From Flavisolibacter ginsenosidimutans (GTDB taxonomy: Bacteria > Bacteroidota > Bacteroidia > Chitinophagales > Chitinophagaceae), in the NCBI RefSeq assembly GCF_007970805.1, contig NZ_CP042433.1:2604001-2668000 (forward strand): a DNA stretch of 64,000 nucleotides, given 5' to 3'. The position numbers and the translations under genes were made by a program. Shown here one piece after another: positions 63,753 to 64,000 of this stretch. Under the pieces are notes generated by a model. It made no database searches. It saw only the letters and a program-made list of their open reading frames with translations, and was not told the origin of the DNA. Every line of letters begins with the position of its first letter. Positions within the stretch are counted from its first letter, which is position 1.

Positions 63753-64000
63753 TTAATCAATGGGTTTTCTCTCAACCAGCGGTGCAAAAAACAACAGTAC
63801 TGAGGAAGCCAACACAAGGTAAAGTCCCAGCTTTCTAACCGGACACTCGCCGCCTGCACAAGCCGGGAGCAGCAAAAAATTTCGCAGCGCCCAGGCAACG
63901 TTAAAAGCCGCAAACAAAAGCGTCACCCGCTTTGACCAGACTTTGTTGAACAAAACAAAGAGGAGACAAAGTCCTGCCCAGAAAAAATGAAAGTAGGCTG
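63753..64000 (-). CDS. C-terminal part of a small membrane protein (cut by window edge)
   Basis: An open frame of 82 codons enters from the right edge and ends at 63753. It reads AYFHFFWAGLCLLFVLFNKV, then SKRVTLLFAAFNVAWALRNF, LLLPACAGGECPVRKLGLYL and VLASSVLLFFAPLVERKPID. Three hydrophobic segments (about residues 1-17, 22-39 and 53-72) mark it as an inner-membrane protein. The two Cys in ACAGGEC lie between segments 2 and 3 and may form a disulfide or metal site. The start lies beyond the window; no family is recognised. Confidence 0.6.
   Translation of the reverse strand, partial: AYFHFFWAGLCLLFVLFNKVWSKRVTLLFAAFNVAWALRNFLLLPACAGGECPVRKLGLYLVLASSVLLFFAPLVERKPID

Noticed and set aside
1..64000. 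CRISPR array, rRNA operon, complete insertion sequence, phage genes
   Set aside because: No regular direct repeats with spacers, no rRNA sequence, and no transposase or phage structural gene was seen.

Overview
The window comes from a Bacteroidota chromosome, most likely a member of the Chitinophagaceae. The evidence is two SusC-type receptors and a SusD partner, proteins ending in type IX secretion (T9SS) sorting modules, lipoprotein signals of the Bacteroidota kind, a tRNA gene without an encoded CCA end, and almost no Shine-Dalgarno sequences. The family-level placement is an inference from gene content.

Region 1 (1-5.7 kb, minus strand) is the edge of a sugar-acid locus. It holds an incomplete SusC receptor, an SDR dehydrogenase, a glucarate-dehydratase-like enolase-superfamily protein and an IclR regulator. 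A near-identical 17-bp AT-rich palindrome lies in front of three of its transcription units. Region 2 (6.0-8.1 kb) is a decayed integrative conjugative element: the tail of a MobC/TraG-type coupling protein, the tail of a DUF3945 protein in the opposite direction, a small replication/accessory-type protein and an excisionase-like HTH protein. It lies on the 3' side of a tRNA-Lys(TTT) gene.

Region 3 (8.2-42.6 kb) is a large bidirectional glucuronoxylan utilization locus centred on a LacI-family regulator at 23.8 kb. The left arm (minus strand) carries susCD, a broken GH10 xylanase relic, xylulokinase, xylose isomerase, a sodium/sugar symporter, a GH3 enzyme, mannonate dehydratase and an aldo/keto reductase. 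The right arm (plus strand) carries lacI, a GH67 alpha-glucuronidase, an SDR, a GH115 alpha-glucuronidase, three exported Gfo/Idh/MocA-type oxidoreductases, a sialate-O-acetylesterase-type esterase, a NodB-type deacetylase, a CE15-GH10 fusion and a GH3-PA14 enzyme. Together these can cut the xylan backbone, remove acetyl and glucuronoyl-ester groups, remove (methyl)glucuronic acid, finish xylo-oligosaccharides to xylose, import xylose and convert it to xylulose 5-phosphate. They also carry part of the glucuronate-to-KDG route. No uronate isomerase (UxaC), KDG kinase or KDPG aldolase is in the window.

Region 4 (42.7-64 kb) is mostly housekeeping. It has an unrecognised gene framed by inverted repeats, a Nudix protein, a three-gene operon with TssN-like and TssO-like proteins but no other T6SS genes, a lipoprotein, rlmH, a rhomboid protease, tilS, a TPR protein, etfB/etfA, a bifunctional-nuclease protein, ispE, queD, a VOC protein, ornithine aminotransferase, a VIT1-type transporter and two large secreted proteins with paralogous C-terminal T9SS modules.

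Five copies of a dispersed intergenic repeat of about 75-80 bp are scattered from 10.3 to 52.1 kb. No rRNA operon, CRISPR array or intact insertion sequence was seen.
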